From NCBI GenBank assembly GCA_002426755.1, contig DINI01000024.1, positions 18,757 to 55,126 of the forward strand: 36,370 bases of DNA. Direction: 5' to 3'. Under the pieces are notes generated by a model. It saw only the letters and a program-made list of their open reading frames with translations. It had not been told where the DNA came from and did no database searches. Source of the DNA: Flavobacteriaceae bacterium UBA5544. Lineage in GTDB: Bacteria > Bacteroidota > Bacteroidia > Flavobacteriales > Flavobacteriaceae. Below, piece after piece: positions 33,251 through 36,370 of the stretch. Position 1 is the stretch's first letter. Each line of letters starts with the position of its first letter. Both the position numbers and the translations under genes were made by a program.

Positions 33251-36200
33251 ATGAAAAACCTTACTCAATTCACCCAGATTAACAAAACCCTAATAACAAT
33301 ACTTTTGTTATTTAGTGCTGTATCAAATGCTCAAGTAAAGCAAACGTTCTCGCCTAGATACAATCAGACTGTTAAAGGAAATGTAACCATCATTGCCAAT
33401 AACATGTTATCGAGATCTGCAACGGGGGCTTATACAGGTTCATCGGACAACCACGATTTTACGGACAATGTCTATGTGGATATAGATAATGATAACTCAA
33501 CGTTTAACTCAAGTAGTGCAAACTTTGAGAATCCACAGCCTACTTTGGAATGTCTGTCAATCAAAAAAGTTTTATTGTATTGGGCTGCCGCCGACAAAGA
33601 ACCAAACTCTGTTTTAAATTCGGAGAATCAAGCAAATTGGAATTATAACGATATTAAGTTAATGCTTCCTGGTCAAAATGCCTATACAACATTGACTGCT
33701 ACAGGTAACGAAATTATTTACCGAGGTAGAAATGAGTTGTTGCATTTTGGTAACGACCCATACATTTGTGTAAAAGACATCACTACTGCCGTTACAGCAT
33801 TGAGCAATCCATATGGCAAATATCAAGTTGCGAATGTGGAAGCAAAAACAGGCAGTTTAACTTCACATGATGGCGGTAATACTGGAACATCTGGCGGATG
33901 GCAAATAGTGTTTGTTTATGAAAGTCCAAACTTGCCACGTAAAAACATTACACTTTTTGATGGTTATGCTCACGTAACGAGTTCCACCAATAATTTTGAT
34001 ATCAATTTTAATGGTTTTCAAACTATACCATCTGGTAATGTTAAAGCAGATTTAGTGATTGGTTCTTTGGAAGGAGATCGAAGTTTAAGTGGAGATCGTC
34101 TTCAGATTAAAAACGTTGCTGGAAATTTTGTTGACATATCCGCTCCTCTTAGAAGCTCAAGCAATTTTTTCAATAGTAGGATCACCATTGGGAATTCAGA
34201 TTTTATAAATAGAAACCCTGCCAGCACTAACACTCTTGGTTTTGATGCAGCCGTTTTTAATTTAAGCAATCCTAATAATTCGATCATCACCAACAACCAA
34301 ACTTCGGCTGTATTAAGGCTAACATCCAACCAAGAAACTTATGGATTATATTTGTTAGGTTTAGCTGTTGATGTTTATTCTCCAGATTTAGATCCTATTC
34401 AAATTGCAATTTCTGGTGGAAACCCAGTGAATGCAGGTGCAGGTGTGCCAGTAAATTTTAATGTTCACAATAATGGTAATGATGATGCAGTAAATTTATC
34501 AATTTCTACAACATTACCACCTCAAGTAGAATTCGTATCTGCCACTGGTTTGCCAACTGGTGTAACTTATACACATAATCCTACAACTGGAAATCTTACT
34601 TTTAATTTGGCAAACGGTTTAGCTGATGTTGGAGATCCAAACCTCAATATCAACTTTCAATTAATGATCAAAGATCAATGTTATTTTTTAGAAGACAGTT
34701 GTGATCTTTCATTTGATTTACAATTTGTAGCCACCTACAATGGCGTTCAAAATCCCGCACTTCAAAGCACACTAAGCTCATCGGGACTTAACGAATGTAA
34801 TTTGGGAAATCAACTTCCTTTAAGGGTAAATATAAACCAACCAGCTGCAGCAGTCTGGGCAACTCCAGTAAATGGATTGGATACTGTTTTGCAATGTGGT
34901 GATGCTAATGGTTTAGCTACTGCTCAAAATTTGTCACCTATTACAGATAAGTGTAACTTTGATCTCACTAAAACTTCTGGTGCCTTTGTACCAGATGCCA
35001 ATTGTGGAAATTCAGGCACCTATACTAATACTTGGGTTTTTACTGATGCCTGTGGAAGAACGATTAGTGAATTCGTTCAAGTAATTTCACTTGTTAATAC
35101 TTCTGCTCCAACTTTAAATGTCCCTGCCGATATTACTGTAGAATGTGGTGGTGACACAAGCCCAGCTGCTACTGGAACTGCTACAGGTAGCAATAGCTGT
35201 GGTTCAGTTACAATAACTTATACAGATGATAGTATTCCAAGCTGTGGAGATACAGCTACTATAACAAGAACTTGGACTGCAACTGATGATTGTGGCAATG
35301 TTATATCTGATACCCAAACAATAACAATAGTTGATACAACTCCCCCTTCTTTAATTCTTCCAGATGATATAAGTCTAGAATGCGGTAGTGACACTTCTGA
35401 AACCGGTAAAGCTACTGGTATTGATTCTTGTGGTAATGTGACGATTACAGAAAATGATACTGTTATTGAAAATTGTGGAAATACGAGGACAATAACAAGA
35501 ACTTGGACTGCAACTGACGAATGTGGCAACTCAACTTCTGCTGATCAAATTATTACTATAACCGATACTACAGCTCCAGTTTTAACAGTACCAGCAAACG
35601 TTACAGTAGAATGTGGTAACGATACAAGTTCTGCCTCTACAGGAGTGGCAACTGGAATTGATTCTTGTGGCAATGTGACTATATCTCAAACCGAAACTTC
35701 CATACCAGGTTGCGGCAATACAAGTACAATAACAAGAGTTTGGACTGCAACTGATGAATGTGGAATTTCTGTTTCCGCAAATCAAATAATTACAGTTACT
35801 GATACCACACCTCCTGCATTTGTAGAAGCACTTCCTGCTGATATTTCAGTAGAGTGTGATGCCGTTCCTGCTAGAGCTACCTTAACTGCTACGGACAATT
35901 GTGGGACTGCTACTGTTACTTTTGACGAAATTCGTATCGATGGTTCCTGTCCTTCAAACTATATTCTAGACAGAACATGGACCGCCACTGATCTTTGTGG
36001 GCTCACAACTATTCATAAACAAATTGTGACTGTTCAAGATACAACGCCACCTTCATTTAACGAAGCGCTTCCTGCTGATATTTCAGTAGAGTGTGATGCC
36101 GTTCCTGCCGGAGCTACCTTAACTGCTACGGACAATTGTGGGACTGCCACTGTTACTTTTGACGAAATTCGTATCGATGGTTCCTGTCCTTCCAACTATA

Positions 36201-36370
36201 TTCTAGACAGAACATGGACTGCTACTGATCTTTGTGGTCTTACCACTGTTCACAAACAAATTGTGACTGTTCAAGATACTACGCCACCTTCATTTAATGA
36301 AGCGCTTCCTGCTGATATTTCAGTAGAGTGTGATGCCGTTCCTGCCGGAGCTACCTTAACTGCTACGGAC
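33251..36370 (+). CDS. Giant HYR-repeat cell-surface adhesin (3' partial)
   Basis: Open from ATG 33251 (MKNLTQFTQINKTL) to the end of the window: 1,040 residues with no stop. A signal peptide ends near SNAQ (residue 28). Residues about 30-375 form an N-terminal beta-rich domain (IKKVLLYWAAADKE, GGWQIVFVYESP). A DUF11-like domain follows (VPVNFNVHNNGNDDAVNLS). From about residue 540 come Cys-rich HYR-like repeats of 77-81 residues, each with about four Cys; clear starts are at 35120, 35357, 35588, 35831, 36068 and 36305 (motif PADIxVEC). Such proteins usually end in a T9SS sorting or gliding-associated domain, which is outside the window. Likely an exported surface adhesin. Absent from stop-to-stop lists because it has no stop here. 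Confidence 0.9.
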   Translation, partial: MKNLTQFTQINKTLITILLLFSAVSNAQVKQTFSPRYNQTVKGNVTIIANNMLSRSATGAYTGSSDNHDFTDNVYVDIDNDNSTFNSSSANFENPQPTLECLSIKKVLLYWAAADKEPNSVLNSENQANWNYNDIKLMLPGQNAYTTLTATGNEIIYRGRNELLHFGNDPYICVKDITTAVTALSNPYGKYQVANVEAKTGSLTSHDGGNTGTSGGWQIVFVYESPNLPRKNITLFDGYAHVTSSTNNFDINFNGFQTIPSGNVKADLVIGSLEGDRSLSGDRLQIKNVAGNFVDISAPLRSSSNFFNSRITIGNSDFINRNPASTNTLGFDAAVFNLSNPNNSIITNNQTSAVLRLTSNQETYGLYLLGLAVDVYSPDLDPIQIAISGGNPVNAGAGVPVNFNVHNNGNDDAVNLSISTTLPPQVEFVSATGLPTGVTYTHNPTTGNLTFNLANGLADVGDPNLNINFQLMIKDQCYFLEDSCDLSFDLQFVATYNGVQNPALQSTLSSSGLNECNLGNQLPLRVNINQPAAAVWATPVNGLDTVLQCGDANGLATAQNLSPITDKCNFDLTKTSGAFVPDANCGNSGTYTNTWVFTDACGRTISEFVQVISLVNTSAPTLNVPADITVECGGDTSPAATGTATGSNSCGSVTITYTDDSIPSCGDTATITRTWTATDDCGNVISDTQTITIVDTTPPSLILPDDISLECGSDTSETGKATGIDSCGNVTITENDTVIENCGNTRTITRTWTATDECGNSTSADQIITITDTTAPVLTVPANVTVECGNDTSSASTGVATGIDSCGNVTISQTETSIPGCGNTSTITRVWTATDECGISVSANQIITVTDTTPPAFVEALPADISVECDAVPARATLTATDNCGTATVTFDEIRIDGSCPSNYILDRTWTATDLCGLTTIHKQIVTVQDTTPPSFNEALPADISVECDAVPAGATLTATDNCGTATVTFDEIRIDGSCPSNYILDRTWTATDLCGLTTVHKQIVTVQDTTPPSFNEALPADISVECDAVPAGATLTATD
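35831..36370 (+). repeat. 237-bp near-identical tandem repeats
   Basis: Copies start at 35831, 36068 and 36305, each 237 bp (79 codons); the third is cut by the window end. Copies 1 and 2 differ at about a dozen bases and at two residues (PARATL/PAGATL and TTIH/TTVH). The earlier repeats at 35120-35830 belong to a different sequence subtype. The pattern indicates recent duplication or gene conversion within the adhesin gene. Confidence 0.95.

Noticed and set aside
35218..35785. Minus-strand ORFs of 103 and 67 aa within the adhesin repeats
   Set aside because: Low-complexity mirror of the Thr/Asp/Cys-rich repeats.
1..36370. CRISPR arrays, tRNA genes, insertion sequences or prophage
   Set aside because: No regularly spaced short repeats with unique spacers, no tRNA cloverleaf and no transposase, integrase or phage structural gene were seen. 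The only regular repeats are in the adhesin gene.

Overview
The window looks like chromosomal DNA of a Flavobacteriaceae member (phylum Bacteroidota), probably marine. It is AT-rich, its promoters match the Bacteroidota -7 element TAnnTTTG, and several families are typical of the group (DUF5916, TIGR02757, DUF3822-RsmD, BatA-like vWA proteins, giant HYR-type surface proteins). The genus cannot be named from the sequence alone.

Layout. 1-2715 (+): end of a DUF5916 outer-membrane protein and a LolD-like ABC ATPase. 2712-5830 (-): an accessory block facing the opposite way to its neighbours. It holds a pair of tiny ORFs, a frameshifted lipoprotein gene, two small unknown genes and a GIY-YIG nuclease. 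Two 16-nt near-identical core sequences and hairpin-like inverted repeats make it look like a short array of integron-type gene cassettes, though no integrase is present. 6035-8077 (+): TIGR02757 protein and a GAF sensor kinase. 8128-10017 (-): M61 peptidase lipoprotein, divergent from a GT2 glycosyltransferase (10118-11125, +). 11280-15439 (+): tight operon of a BatA-like vWA membrane protein, a dihydroorotase homologue that has lost its catalytic residues, a small membrane protein and a serine esterase. 15609-22117 (-): surface lipoprotein; a kdsB-HAD-kdnB-acyltransferase operon for Kdo/8-amino-Kdo metabolism; DUF4126; RecD-like helicase. 22332-24420 (+): membrane protein, DUF3822, rsmD. 24460-24790 (-): RNase P RNA. 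24890-27815 (+): dnaX, a lipoprotein, miaE. 27817-32418 (-): DUF1801, outer-membrane barrel, ppx/ppk1, sixA. 32764-36370 (+): small secreted protein and the first 1,040 residues of a giant Cys-rich repeat adhesin that runs off the window.

How genes work together. ppk1 and ppx are a coupled polyphosphate synthesis/degradation pair. kdsB and kdnB point to activation and C8 oxidation of Kdo for LPS. rsmD, rnpB and miaE are RNA maturation genes; dnaX and the helicase serve DNA replication and repair. The least explained parts are the cassette-like block (its repeated core carries a start codon used by a leader mini-ORF or N-terminal extension), the pseudo-dihydroorotase, and the 237-bp tandem repeats in the adhesin gene.
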